Shown here: in pieces, positions 1 to 10,765 of the stretch
Layout of the letters: each line of letters begins with the position of its first letter
Position numbering within the stretch: position 1 is the stretch's first letter
Source: Epiperipatus broadwayi
Taxonomy: Eukaryota; Onychophora; Udeonychophora; Euonychophora; Peripatidae
Direction of reading: 5' to 3'
NCBI GenBank assembly: GCA_028023455.1
Contig: JAQFVV010012498.1
Location: 748,001-812,000, forward strand
Length of the DNA stretch: 64,000 nt
The notes under the pieces: model-generated
What the model saw: only the letters and a program-made list of their open reading frames with translations
Told to the model about the DNA's origin: nothing
The model's database searches: none
Made by a program: the position numbers and the translations under genes

Positions 1-718
1 ATATAATGTGCCAATAATCTTAAGATATCTCTGAGAACTGCATTAATTATTTAATTTTTATTATAAAATAGACCAGCAATATATATTTATTTAATATGAA
101 ATTCCTGTTATATATTCTTTGTAACTTTGATTTTTTTGCTTAAATAAAGTAAATATAAATCAATAATAAATAATAAAATACAAGCTAAATAGATATGGGA
201 GAAAAGATGCGATAACAACTGAAGGAGAAAACTAATAAAATTTCTAGAAGTACTTCAATTAAATAAACAGTTATTAATATGTATTGTACATCTGAAGATT
301 TTTCTAAACAATAATAACTTACAATTAGAAATCCACAAAATTGTTTGCCCCATAAAGGGTTAGGTAATATCTTAGTAAGATAATTTTCTTGAAATAAGTT
401 TGGTCTTGTTGGATCTCCATAATTATATGTTGAATATGTTTATCCTTTATATCATAAAGACAATAAAGTACTAAGTTGTTATAACTGAATTAATCTTATT
501 CAACAAAATCTAAATTAATATTTTATGAAGTTTTACTTTTTATTTTAAATTGAAAATATGATTTGTTCACTATTGATTAACTAATCAAAAACATAAATCT
601 GATGTAAAACTTGGATATTAGAATATTTATGGTAGAATATTATGTATTAATAATTATTCAGAATCAAGATGACAAATAAATTGTCTATATGAACTTAGAA
701 AAATATATATACAGGGGC
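1..718. other. AT-rich stretch, nothing recognised
   Basis: No open frame of useful length and no recognisable repeat boundary. The composition is uniformly AT-rich with short poly-A and poly-T runs, and CpG is nearly absent. It ends where a copy of a dispersed repeat begins. Confidence 0.6.
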
Positions 719-880
719 TAAACTCTCCATAGAGTAGCACCACTAAGAGCAAGCCAGAGTAATCAATGGATGCAAGAAGGTTTATGCATAAAATCCTTAT
801 CCAGTGCCTACTCATTTAATAACCCCAGAATTCTAGCTTATGGCTTTCACTGTGTAAACAGCTTGTGCAAGCATAAAAAA
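719..880 (+). repeat. Single-arm copy of the 23.4-kb inverted-repeat family
   Basis: This segment aligns with the reverse strand of the 23.5-23.77 kb element. Shared blocks include the CTCCATA-AGTAG start, CAATCAATGGATG, TTATGCATAAAATCC, CAGTGCCTACTCAT and, more weakly, CCAGA followed by GCTT-TGGC-TTCA. Similarity fades at about 880. No inverted partner arm is present, so this copy looks like the basic unit of the family. The class is unknown. No coding capacity is seen. Confidence 0.7.
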
Positions 881-1857
881 TGGTGAACATGTGATGATTA
901 GTGGTTTAATAAGAATGTATATAATGAGAGAATTACATTTTTTTTTTTTGTTATTTATTTTACTTTAATATTATTTTCTCATTTATGAGTACTCATTTAT
1001 ATATTCATTATAAACCAACTATTATTTCTGTGAGTTGTTTCGTTGGCAAATATAAACCATATTACTACATATTAAAGTCTGTATTTTTCACTTTGTCAGG
1101 TTGGCTACTGTTAATGCTGTATAACTTCAGAGTGGATGGAATTGAATGCTTCATCTGGTATAGTAATACCTTTAATGACTGAAAATTAATAGTTAGTGCA
1201 ATTGTGTTTTCCAATAATCACATAGCACATTTAAAATAGAAATTTAAATCTGTTCTATTTTAATACAATCACTGATGTTTATCATCATAAATTGATCATC
1301 CAGATGCAAAATCTTTAGTAGAATTTAGAATTTATAGCTTTTAAATTCTATTTTCATAAATATTTTTTCATGCTATATGGTAATTATTTATTAAGTTTTA
1401 AATTTGGTTCTTAGTAAAAGAAATAATTTTCTCTGACTGAATAATGTTCTGTGATGACTACATACTTCAACTCTCATGTAAAACTGTATCCAAATGAACT
1501 GAGTCAAATAGATTTTTCTATATGAAATCAAAAATAACTATCAGTATATAAAAGGCTTCATCTGTATCATTTACTGAATGCTAAAAGTTTGGACAGTTTT
1601 ATATAGCAATATTACTTTCTAGCTAGATACACATTTATCAGTTAATAGACAATGCTTATATAATGATTTTGCTATAAATAACAAACTGAAAAATCCCAAT
1701 CCTAATTTAGAATCACCCCCCCCCCAACCTCCCCAGTTTTGTTCAGTCTAAATTCAGATCCAAATTGTGATAATATAAAGAAATGAGTATAGACAGATGT
1801 ATATGTAACTATGGGCATAAATATCTACACAATTGATATACAGTATATATATATAAT
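881..1857. other. AT-rich stretch, nothing recognised
   Basis: No supported gene. The 65-codon frame at 985-1182 has no family resemblance and a composition like random AT-rich DNA. A 10-base C run lies at 1716-1725, followed by CCCC at 1731. Confidence 0.6.
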
Positions 1858-2100
1858 CAAGAGCAAATATTTCTAAATAAGCTTATTTTATTTTTTTTAT
1901 TATTATTTTTTTTTAATGATAAATGCTATAAGAGAAAACATTCAAATCTTTATCTATGATTGTCCCTGACCCCAGACCGGTATTTGGTCTGGGGATGGGG
2001 ACAATCATAGATAAAGATGTGAATGCTTTCTCTTATAGCATTTATCATAAAGAAATAAATAATAATAAAATAAGTTTGTTTAGAAATATTTGCTCTTTAT
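1858..2100. mobile_element. Fold-back (MITE-like) element with long inverted arms
   Basis: The left arm runs from 1861 (GAGCAAATATTTCTAAA) to 1978. The right arm runs from 1986 to 2095, ending in the exact reverse complement of those 17 bases. Inner blocks such as GATAAATGCTATAAGAGA, TTTATCTATGATTGTCCC and CCCCAGACC are matched across the centre, leaving a loop of about 7 bases (1979-1985). Arm lengths differ by a few bases in the T-rich section. No transposase is present, and no clean target-site duplication was identified. It resembles non-autonomous fold-back elements; the superfamily is unknown. The 68-codon frame inside is an artefact of the repeat. Confidence 0.85.
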
Positions 2101-2990
2101 TACATATTGGTAATTACAAGCTATGTAGATCATGTGATTTATACTTAGTTTTATTACTGTAAATATGTATCTGCAAAAGAAAATGTCTCATTCCAGGAAA
2201 TACTGCAACCTGTTAGATGAATAGCTTATTATATTCTTTATTAGTAAAAATCCCACACATTTATTTTCAAAATTTAAATCTTACTCCACCATTAATTTTT
2301 TTAAAATTATTATTAATAAATTACATATTTAAATCAAAATGTTTTATTTTTATTATTTAAAAAAGCATAATTATCATTTTTAAGGTTCAATAAAATCTTT
2401 TTTCATGAGATCCCCCCATCTTCTGTTATATTTTGTATAATTAAATCAAATTATTTAAATAATTTTATTTTGTTCTATCTCATAAGAATAGGTTTTGCAT
2501 ATCTTTTATTCTTTTCCGTTCTGTCATATTGTTTTCTTTTAAAGACTTTTTTGTGTGTGAAGTTACAACTATCTATGCTTATCTGCCAAAATCTTCAACA
2601 AAGTTTTCTTATATATGTTTACTTTCTTTATAAATATACAAATACCAAGAACAAATATGTATATTTGCAAACATATAAAAATTCAGCTTGAAAGCAAGAG
2701 TTGCATCATAAAAGAACGAAGTCCATTCTAAATAATCATTGTATACAGATCAGAAAGTATTATCAACATGCAGAAAATATCGTAATAATCTGATATATCC
2801 ATAAAATTCTAAAAATAACATCATTTGTCATTAAAAAAAAAAACTTGTGAGAAAATAGGGAATAGGAAAAAGAGGAACTATATACACTTTTTTTTTTTTT
2901 TTTCAAAAAAAAAAAAAAATGAAGAAAGTATATATTTTTAAAAAAAAAATCTGTATACAACCTATCACAAAATATTTATTTGTCAAAAGC
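2101..2990. other. AT-rich low-complexity stretch
   Basis: No gene. A T-run followed by an A-run at about 2888-2920, flanked by GTATAT/ATATAC-like sequence, can fold back on itself. The frames at 2470-2691 (plus) and 2763-2960 (minus) are hydrophobic, poly-Lys or Phe-rich products of simple sequence and are not treated as genes. Confidence 0.6.
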
Positions 2991-3167
2991 AGCCCCACAC
3001 AATGTTATTTCTCATTTTCTTCTTCAAATCCTTATAATATTTAATTTTCTAACATCCATAGATTAAATTTAATCTCTTCCTCTACATCTAACCATGATTC
3101 CAATATATTTTTCATAGTTCCTTCATCTCTAAATATATATCAAATTCAGTTCTTAATTTTCTCAATA
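2991..3167 (-). pseudogene. Purine-rich (minus strand) Lys/Glu-rich coding relic
   Basis: Read on the minus strand, this stretch (continuing past the SINE to about 3340) gives broken Lys- and Glu-rich frames, for example ILESWLDVEEEIKF. Such composition is common in coiled-coil spacer or nucleic-acid-binding regions of retroelements. Similar strand-biased relics occur at 26.7-26.9 kb and 63.5-64 kb. No family can be assigned. It lies downstream of, and on the same strand as, a LINE 3' end, so it may be part of another nested element. Confidence 0.25.
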
Positions 3168-3293
3168 AATAATCTTTCTTTTTTTTTTTTCATATGTCAA
3201 ATGCATTGACTGGGAAGTGAACCCAGGGCAGCTGCTTGGAAGGCAGCCATGCTAACCACTAGACTGCCAATGCTTGACAATAATCTTTCTTTT
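3168..3293 (-). mobile_element. tRNA-Gly(TCC)-derived SINE with target-site duplications
   Basis: On the minus strand a 72-nt body (3202-3273) has every element of a tRNA-Gly with anticodon TCC: A box TCTAGTGGTTA, anticodon stem GCTGC/GCAGC around CTTCCAA, T stem CTGGG/CCCAG and a paired acceptor stem. It is followed by a short trailer (ATTTGACATATG) and an A-tail (T-run at 3181-3190 on the plus strand). The insertion is flanked by the direct repeat AATAATCTTTCTT at 3168-3180 and 3279-3291 (15 bases if adjoining T's are counted). The duplications and A-tail show retrotransposition, so this is a SINE or tRNA retrocopy rather than a tRNA locus. The B box is altered (GGTTCACTTCC). Confidence 0.9.
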
Positions 3294-3455
3294 CACTTAA
3301 TTCCAAATAGACTTTTCAACTTTTCCATAAAAATAAATGAGAATTGTATGGTTATTCTTGTAATAATAATAAACACTCACTCAAAATGAATATGCCATTC
3401 CAACATCAAAAAGAAAAAGAAAGGAGAGAGAAAAAAAATTACTCTAAAAATTAGT

Positions 3456-3950
3456 TTTGCATTGATTATACAAACCAATTTGTGAACTACAATATTTCCA
3501 CATATAGAACATGCTGATGATCCATTTGTGTTTACTTGTTATTTTATGATTTTGCCTTTTAATTACCTCAGCAGAAAACTTTTCATTCTGGAATACTTCA
3601 ATACTATGTCTGATTGTAGATCTTCAATGTATTATATTCTTTGCCACATCTTTAGTGGAAACAAGTGACATTGCATTTCCTTAGAATGTCTTTGAGAAAA
3701 TCCTTATAATGTAGATGAAGTCTGCCTTTCTTATGAAACCCATATTCAAGTTACCCATAAAACACCCATTTAAAAAGTCTTTCATTGTTCATTCATTTTA
3801 AATGGCCAATTCAATGAAGATGTGACTTTACAATAGAAGGTTTAAAAGCATCACATCCAGTAAGAATAACATATTAATTGATTTTACAATCTTGCCATTG
3901 TATTTTTAAAATTTTCAGATTATCCTTAAATGAAACTTTTCCAACGCCTT
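3456..3950 (-). pseudogene. 3' end of an RTE-like LINE (broken)
   Basis: Minus-strand translation gives ALEKFHLRII at 3918-3947, then a tryptophan-less QD block near 3889, and 60-odd bases from the end a zinc-finger-like tail containing IGLYNQCKTNF and a stop near 3456. In RTE-like LINEs the C-terminus follows this order: LEKFHLR, WQD, then a terminal Cys/His finger with IGL and His. Stops and frameshifts lie between the blocks. The 32.9-33.4 kb element carries the same blocks, so both come from one family. The 5' limit is not visible; weak similarity may continue to about 4250. Confidence 0.7.
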
Positions 3951-3999
3951 TAGATAAATCTCAAGTTTAAAGATATTAGCTCTATGTTTGAGCATTAAA

Positions 4000-6378
4000 T
4001 GGTAAAATGAATAGTCTCATTCAATTAACTAAATGGAGATTTTTTTTTTTTTTCTTGAATTCACTATTTTATCATTACATTCTTTTCAAAACTTAATATT
4101 TCCCCCTCTTTTTGCTAATCAATCAGTTTTAATTCTATGTAAGTTTCATTCCAAACAAAATACTTATAAACAAACTTCTTTCTTAAATTTAATTTAAATG
4201 GGACATAAAGTAGCTATTTATTTTTATTAAAAGTTTGTTTAATCATAACAAACTCACTGGCTTTTTACAGTTAATTAATTTATTATGCATTAGTTTGTGA
4301 TATGTTTTCCTATAATGCAAAATTCATCTAAAATCTAAAATGATGTGTAAATTATTGTAATTGCAAGGATTTTGAAAGCATAGTTGAGATTATTGGGGGG
4401 GGGGGGGACATCAATTACAAGTGTGTATCTAAAGTCCTTAAAAAATAAAAATAAATAAACAATAATAATAATAACAACAATATGTACATAAAATATTAAA
4501 ATTTATGAATAATCTCCAAAAATTGGGAAATGATGTTTAGAGATTAAAAGATCAATTATTATAAAACTGTGAAACAAAATGGGTGAATTTGTGGGGAAGG
4601 ACAGAGGGGTAAACGTTTTTCTTCTAAAGGTAGTAATAACTAAGTGATGCAAGATATTATTCTTATTTTAAAAAAAAAAAAAAAAATGTGAGTAGTTCAA
4701 ATGAAAAAATAGATACATGGTGTTTACGTTGGTAGCTATTCAAAAAATCTTAAATACATATTTGTTAACTATTGATCATAATAAAAATGTAGAAACTGTA
4801 TATTTAAATATATATTTTTAGAAACAAATGGTAATGGAATTTTACTATATTTTTGTAACAACTTATTTTAAGTCATATCCATTTGAATATCCCTAAATAA
4901 AATTAAAACAAAGAGACCACTAACTACCTCTTTAAAATGTTTTTTGGATATTTTATCAACTGAAAAATCAGTGAAGTTATAAAAGATTGGTTATTCAAAT
5001 TTTATGTAAATTCAAGTTCTGGAATATTTAAATATATATATATTGCAAATACCATGATAGCAAAACAAACAAACAAAAAAAAAAAAAATGAAACATATGA
5101 TATTTGATTAACTTTGGACTGGAATCTTTGCTTGAAAAACTATCAAACTCTTATAATGAAAGGACTGAATTTATTAGAGGAATGCATATTACTTAGAAAG
5201 GTCAACAATAAAAAAAGAGAATGATCAGCAAAAATATGTATCGATTTTATTATCACAATAATGAATTTGTCATGAAAAACCTAAAAAACAAAAACAAATG
5301 ATATATCATTATATCAATACGATAGGGTAATCACCAATTATATAAATATTATTAAATCTTATAATAATATTTATGAAGAATTAAACTCTAAATGAGCATT
5401 ATCACAATACGCCATAACGCCAGGTATACTAAAGTCATTTTAAAATTTGAAATACAGGCATTGTTCATATATCTGAAACTTAATTGTAAATACAGGGGAT
5501 TTCATGCTAAACCAGCACTCATCAGTTGGTCCAGATTATCATCTCCCACACATATATAATCAGTGATATATTAGTGATTATTAATCTTTTCTACATATGT
5601 GTGGCCACGTGTATCAGTGGTATGAGATAGTGTGGATAGCTGAAGGGTGCTTGAAAGTCTGTACTCAAATCTCCTATATTTAAAATCATTTTAATAAATT
5701 TGCAAAGAATGTGTCATCATATCAATGCTAATTTATCAATCAAACAAAAACAAAATACTTTTATTTAGCTGTCATTCTATTATATGTATGCTAATCAATC
5801 ATTGATTTAAGAAATTATTAAAATTTATACAACTTAACTTTTATTTGAAGCTGTGATCTGGTTTGATAAATACTTTATGAAAAACATTGCTAATATAAAA
5901 TTTCATCTTGGAATATCCATGTTTGATCATTCAACAGCATCAAAGTTAGATAAAAGTAGTCTTCTTTTTTTTTTCTTTCCAACTGTAGGTTTATTAAAAT
6001 GATTCTAACATGTCTGATTTGTGAATTATTATAGTAGGATGACATTTATAGTTTACTTCTCTAGAAACATCATTATATATATTCAATGCTATATGTTTAA
6101 TAACCATAGTTTATTTAAGAGTATTAAAATTATTAGAAATTGAATATTAAATTGTATGATATATTATTTGTGTGAAGCCTTGTTGGAATATTAAAGAATA
6201 GAATAGTATGACTAAATTCTTGTGACCTTTTTAACACAATTCATTGTGATAACTTTATGTTTAGAGCAACATTATAAACTTTAAATAGCTTTTTATATTA
6301 TTAATATGCAACAAAGCATAATTTAAATATAAATGATTATTTACTATTTATAATTTTATTTTAACAAATTATAATGAA
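4000..6378. other. AT-rich stretch with minor repeats
   Basis: No gene seen. It contains a 13-base G run (4395-4407), an A-run near 4672-4686, a small perfect-stem hairpin around 5341-5373 (AAATATTATTA and its complement) and a degenerate inverted region at about 5490-5690. In the latter, CACACATAT (left) and ATATGTGTG (right) flank a near-palindromic TAATCA-TGATTA core. That structure may be an eroded fold-back but is weak. Confidence 0.5.
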
Positions 6379-6672
6379 ATTTTTATATCTCGAACAATTT
6401 GGTAAAAAAATTAAATCACCCCCCCCCCCTTTCCCCAAACAGCAAAAAAACATTTTTTTTTTAAAGAATTAAATGATCCTATTTTACAAAAATTATATAA
6501 ATCATGTTTCTTTTTCCCCCCAATTTCATATCTCGAACAATTTGGTAAAAAACTTAAATCACACACACACACACACACCCTTCCCCAAACAGCAAAAAAA
6601 ACATATTTTTTTTAAGAATTAAATGATCCTATTTTACAAAAATTATATAAATCATGTTTCTTTTTTCCCCAA
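6379..6672 (+). repeat. Direct tandem duplication, 143-bp unit, two copies
   Basis: The sequence starting ATATCTCGAACAATTTGG occurs at 6385 and again at 6528. Both copies continue through CCCCAAACAGCAAAA, AATTAAATGATCC and ATTATATAAATCATGTTTC. They are nearly identical except for an internal simple repeat: copy 1 has an 11-base C run (6419-6429), while copy 2 has nine AC repeats (6561-6578). The high identity suggests a recent duplication. No coding potential. Confidence 0.95.
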
Positions 6673-7976
6673 AAGCAACTGTCAAAAATAATTCATCATA
6701 ACTTTTTATTTATTTCACTACCCATTATATAATCTTTCAGTTAATTAATATATGCATTTAACACATTTTAAAAACATTTTTAAACTTCAAATTATTTTAT
6801 TCTTTTAAATTTTGAAAAATGTCATAGATTTTTACTTCCATTTAGGTGGTGGAATTTGACTACAATAGTTTCAAATGAAAAAAATAATCATTTCAGTTTT
6901 AGACAAATTTTTAAAATGCACTTTCCAATATTTTCATTTCAGTTATAATATTATAAATTATTTTTTTTCTAAGATAAAAATTATAATTTTATAAATTATT
7001 TATCAAATGTTCTAAAGTAAATAATATCAAAATGGATTAATCCAGTATATGATCTCTCTGGTCAAGCATAGATTGTATAATAATAACAAATCTGTAATAT
7101 AAACTGCAAAAGTTATGTAAAATGTAAAAAGTATGCAAATCAATCCTTATCAAGAGCATTTAATAATGCATCACTTTTAAATTTATAATCCTGTTATAAA
7201 CTTGATATATCAACACTGTACCAATTCAGAATTTCTTTTATCTGATAATAAATAGATAATAGAGTAAAATGATCTGAAGGGGGTTTGTGATCTGATTTTT
7301 TTTAGTGAATAAAGTAAAAAAATAATTGTTGATAAAGAAGCATTTATATTAACATAAAAGAATGGCAATTCAAATAATGATAGCAATCAAATCAAACTAA
7401 ACAATCTACAAAAATTCATTTAGATCTTTTGTGATGATGTGCATAATTGTTATTTTATTAATGTGAACAAATGTCCAAGTTTCTAGCTCCATTGATGAAA
7501 CCTACTACTATAAGTATTAATGTTAATATTGATGGTAAGTCCTGTACCACCCAAGTGTTACAAAGATTTTTATAAAAAAAATAAGACTTCAGACATTAAA
7601 GATAAGTTGCTTTCAGGCTTAGAATCCTGAGACAGTTTTGTCTTTATAATGACAATTTCAATATTCAGTTTATCAATGTTCTAATCTGAATCAGAGAGCT
7701 ATCTTTATTAATATAAAATACATATAATTGAATACATTCTATCAATGAAGTTTAATTTTCTCCAGCCAATAAAAGTTCTCTTCTTGACCCTGTCAAGTTA
7801 ATTTGGATTATATGGATATTCTTATCAGCTTAAACCTATTAACATTAAATGGCAGTTCACAGCATATTGTTGTAAATGATTTCTTCTGGCAGTTGTTTTT
7901 TTTTTTTGGTTAAGCTTGATATTCGAGCCAATAGATTAAAAATAAATAAATAAATATCCTAAGATTTTGAACTTGT
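6673..7976. other. AT-rich stretch, nothing recognised
   Basis: No gene or repeat boundary seen. An AAAT microsatellite (about 7940-7956) lies just before the insertion site of the following LINE. Confidence 0.6.
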
Positions 7977-8626
7977 CTTAGTCTGCATGTGTGCAATGTC
8001 ACTAGAGGGTGGAGTTCTGATAAGTATTCTGCTTCTTTGATGCTAACTTTTGTATTAATTGTGCCTCATTTTAATGGTTTTTTTCATTCAAAACTATTAA
8101 AAAAAAATTTATTAGCACCCATTCTTTCTTCCAACTTAAGAATGGAGTCTTCATTCATCATAGAAGAAGGATTTGATAATGATAATAAATTGTCCTATGG
8201 ATTTAGCTGAACAAGTAGCCAGAACTCTTTAGCTTCTCAACTTATGCATGGAAAAACACCAGTTAAAGCTAATTTCATAAATGAAAACATTGATGTTAAT
8301 AAAAAGCTACCTCCTGGCAATCCCACTCTGAATTTTAATGAAGACAGAAGCAAAATTGAAGACAGATAGGAGATTGTTGTAATAGAGGAATTTCTTGCAT
8401 TAGTAGTGAGTAATGTTAAAAAAATTTAATAAAGTTAAAAAAAACAAACTTTCAGCCAATGACAATATAAAAAATAATATTTCCAATGATGTAGGTCCTA
8501 TGTATACAGACAGACCCCCCCCCCCAAACTCAACCCAACTATAGTTTCTCTAATAATATTTGTATGGTAATGCTTTGCAAAGAAATTCCAACAGGCCTAA
8601 GACATCTGCTTGGAAAGATCTTCAGA

Positions 8627-8703
8627 ATGATAAAGATGTTTTCAACATGTTGAAGATGAAATAGATGATAAAGATGTTTTCAATATGTTTGAAGATGAAA
8701 TAG
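8627..8703 (+). repeat. 38/39-bp tandem duplication inside LINE ORF1 region
   Basis: ATGATAAAGATGTTTTCAA begins at 8627 and again at 8665, and both copies end GAAGATGAAATAG. Copy 1 is 38 bases and copy 2 is 39, with one T fewer in copy 1, so the two copies are not in the same frame. Each encodes an acidic DDKDVF-like peptide. The duplication is either ancestral to the family or happened after insertion. Confidence 0.9.
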
Positions 8704-8856
8704 CCTCAACCTCCCAGGTTAAATCTACCAATACTGAGATTTCTTACTTAAATTTGTATCAACAATCCACAGGATTAATGCCACAATTTCCTCACAACTC
8801 CATAGATCATTTCTTAATTACAGTAGTAAAAAACCTTAATCCTTGCTGTTACAAAC

Positions 8857-9288
8857 TTGAATTGTGATTTATTTAATTTTACAGATGATGAGTTTTGTAA
8901 TGAACTTACAAGGAAGAAATTATCGAATCATGTTTTTTTTTTTAAGTTATTAAATCATCCCAGTAGGAGATATCCAATTGTTAAATTTCATGATTCATCA
9001 CAAAAGTTAATTTTCCAGAAATCAATTAAATTCATGGGTAACAAAATATTATGTGCGGTTGATGGCCAAATCTGCAATTGTTATCTTAGTTTTAAAGAGG
9101 TTAATCTTCAACATCTTCTCAAGCCATTTGGGTCTGTTCCAAATTTTCAATATCTTTTGGAAAGAAGGGCTGAAATACCAGTCTTGACCAATGGTGACTT
9201 TCACCATACTCTTAATAAAGAGACTAATCCAATGTCCACCCCTACTAAACACTCTGCTGATACTGCTCTGCTAATTATACCCCTTTGA
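8857..9288 (+). pseudogene. LINE ORF1-like segment (143 codons open)
   Basis: This is the longest uninterrupted frame in the 5' half of the LINE. It starts mid-protein and is not a complete gene. Visible features are a basic patch (TRKKLSNH), a segment RRYPIVKFHDSSQKLIF with alternating hydrophobic residues that could be a nucleic-acid-binding fold, and a Ser/Thr/Pro-rich end. Its position upstream of the endonuclease makes an ORF1 product, an RNA-binding chaperone in LINE particles, the likely identity. I do not recognise a specific domain. The antisense frames at 9049-9252 and 9295-9504 are shadows. Confidence 0.5.
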
Positions 9289-10038
9289 GGTGTTCTACCA
9301 CAGTGCTTCTACTATAAACTGTGGACACAGCTCATTAAAGACTGTCCTTCTAGGATATGTTATATTTATAATATGAAGAAAACCAGGTTGCACAATAGCA
9401 GACCACTTAATACCCCAGGCAGCATGAACATTACTTTCCCCCAAGAATGATACTACAGTACATGATATTATCAGTCCTATTCCTCTTGAATCTACAGTCC
9501 CCAAAATAATGATAAACTTCCTGTGATCAATGCTTCCTCACACTCTACAGTAGCACATTTCCTAAGTTGGATTCTGCAATCACTGAACTTTCCCTCCAAC
9601 ATAGAGGACTAATCAAGGCATCAGTGATTCTTGGATTAATTGCGATAAACAAAGGTTTTATGGATGTAGCAAAAGCTCATCTGACTCCGAATCTCCCAAT
9701 GCGATTAAGAAAGGGAAAAAATAAAATTAGACTCTACAGTTGATAAAGGCCCAGATCTTGATAGACCATCTAAAAGATCTTTGTGCAGATGTTAATCAAC
9801 ACGAAAGAAATCATCTCACCAAAACAGTATAAATCAGAAAAAAAATCCGCTGGAAAACCTCAGATCTGGGGTGGTCTCAATGTTGATGGCAAGAAATCCA
9901 AAATCTCTATTAAGCTAGTGAGGAAAAAATTAGTTACCATTTTCTCAGCCCTCTGATCCCCGACTTCTTTCATACTTCATTACTTGATTCTGATGGAGGT
10001 TTGTTCTTTGCCTCAATTTTGACCTGATAAAACTTAAG

Positions 10039-10765
10039 ATAGCTGGTTTTAATGTTTGAGGCCTTAACTCAACTAAAAGGATCAGATTTCTCAATATTCA
10101 TGGCATATAATATGATTTGCTGAAACAAAATTGCATCCCTTTTCAAATCTGGAAATTCCAATTAGATTCAGAAAAATTGGTTCTCTACATCATTCCATTT
10201 TGGCCGATCCCTCTGCAGAGGTCGCCATTCTTATTATCAATAATTCCCCTTTTAAATCATATAGAATAAATGTTATTAATCAATTTTCTCCTAATTGTGA
10301 CCTCTTTCATCAGTCCTTTAGATTAAATATGATCTTCATTCATTTTTAGACATATCACTAATTCACTCATTGATACAAAAAATTAACTTGATACTTAGTT
10401 CTAACCCCTAGCCTATGATAATGTTGAGGGATTTTAACACTTCATACCAGCACTTTAATTCTAAGTATATTCATCTTATAAATATCCACCTTATGTGTGC
10501 AGAGGACTTTTTTTCCTATGGATGCCTTCTCCTTCTATACCAACAATGTTCTTCCCTCATTGATCTGGTCTACTATTTCCCTGCCATTCATTTTATTATT
10601 GATCCCCACCTTAAACCCATTCCATTCTCTGATCACCTTGTGCTTGTCCTTGAACCCATTTCATTCTCTAATCACCTTGTGCTTGTAATTAATTTATCAG
10701 TAGACCTGTTCCCACAGTCCTATGGGGACTTGGGTCCACCACTCAAATCCTTCTTAAAGCCTTAG
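10039..10765 (+). pseudogene. LINE APE-type endonuclease domain (broken)
   Basis: The domain starts at 10039 with AGFNV-stop-GLNSTKR, matching the NV-GLN start of LINE endonucleases; the stop is TGA where Arg (CGA) is expected, a typical CpG-decay change. The open frame at 10415-10765 carries MLRDFN, corresponding to the usual GDFN motif with G changed to R. It then has SLIDLVYYFP, matching the IDYIF block, and SDH, the catalytic Ser-Asp-His block, at 10628-10636. This protein nicks target DNA for target-primed reverse transcription. A 39-bp in-frame duplication repeats the SDH segment. Stops make it non-functional. Confidence 0.75.
10610..10687 (+). repeat. 39-bp in-frame tandem duplication over the endonuclease SDH motif
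   Basis: CTTAAACCCATTCCATTCTC at 10610 and CTTGAACCCATTTCATTCTC at 10649 start two 39-base copies, 10610-10648 and 10649-10687. Each encodes 13 residues of the form L-P-I-FS-HLVLV. The first retains SDH; the second reads SNH. The duplication keeps frame and duplicates the active-site region. Confidence 0.95.

Noticed and set aside
985-1182. 65-codon open frame
   Set aside because: No domain, AT-driven amino-acid composition, no supporting context; expected by chance.
2763-2960. Minus-strand frame with poly-Phe/Lys
   Set aside because: Produced by T- and A-homopolymers rather than by coding constraint.
3202-3273. Functional tRNA-Gly(TCC) gene
   Set aside because: The fold is intact, but target-site duplications and an A-tail show a retrotransposed copy; the B box is altered.
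5490-5690. Inverted-repeat element
   Set aside because: Only short blocks pair (CACACATAT/ATATGTGTG and a small core); too degenerate to call with confidence.
9049-9504. Antisense frames inside the LINE
   Set aside because: Shadows of the plus-strand ORF1 region.
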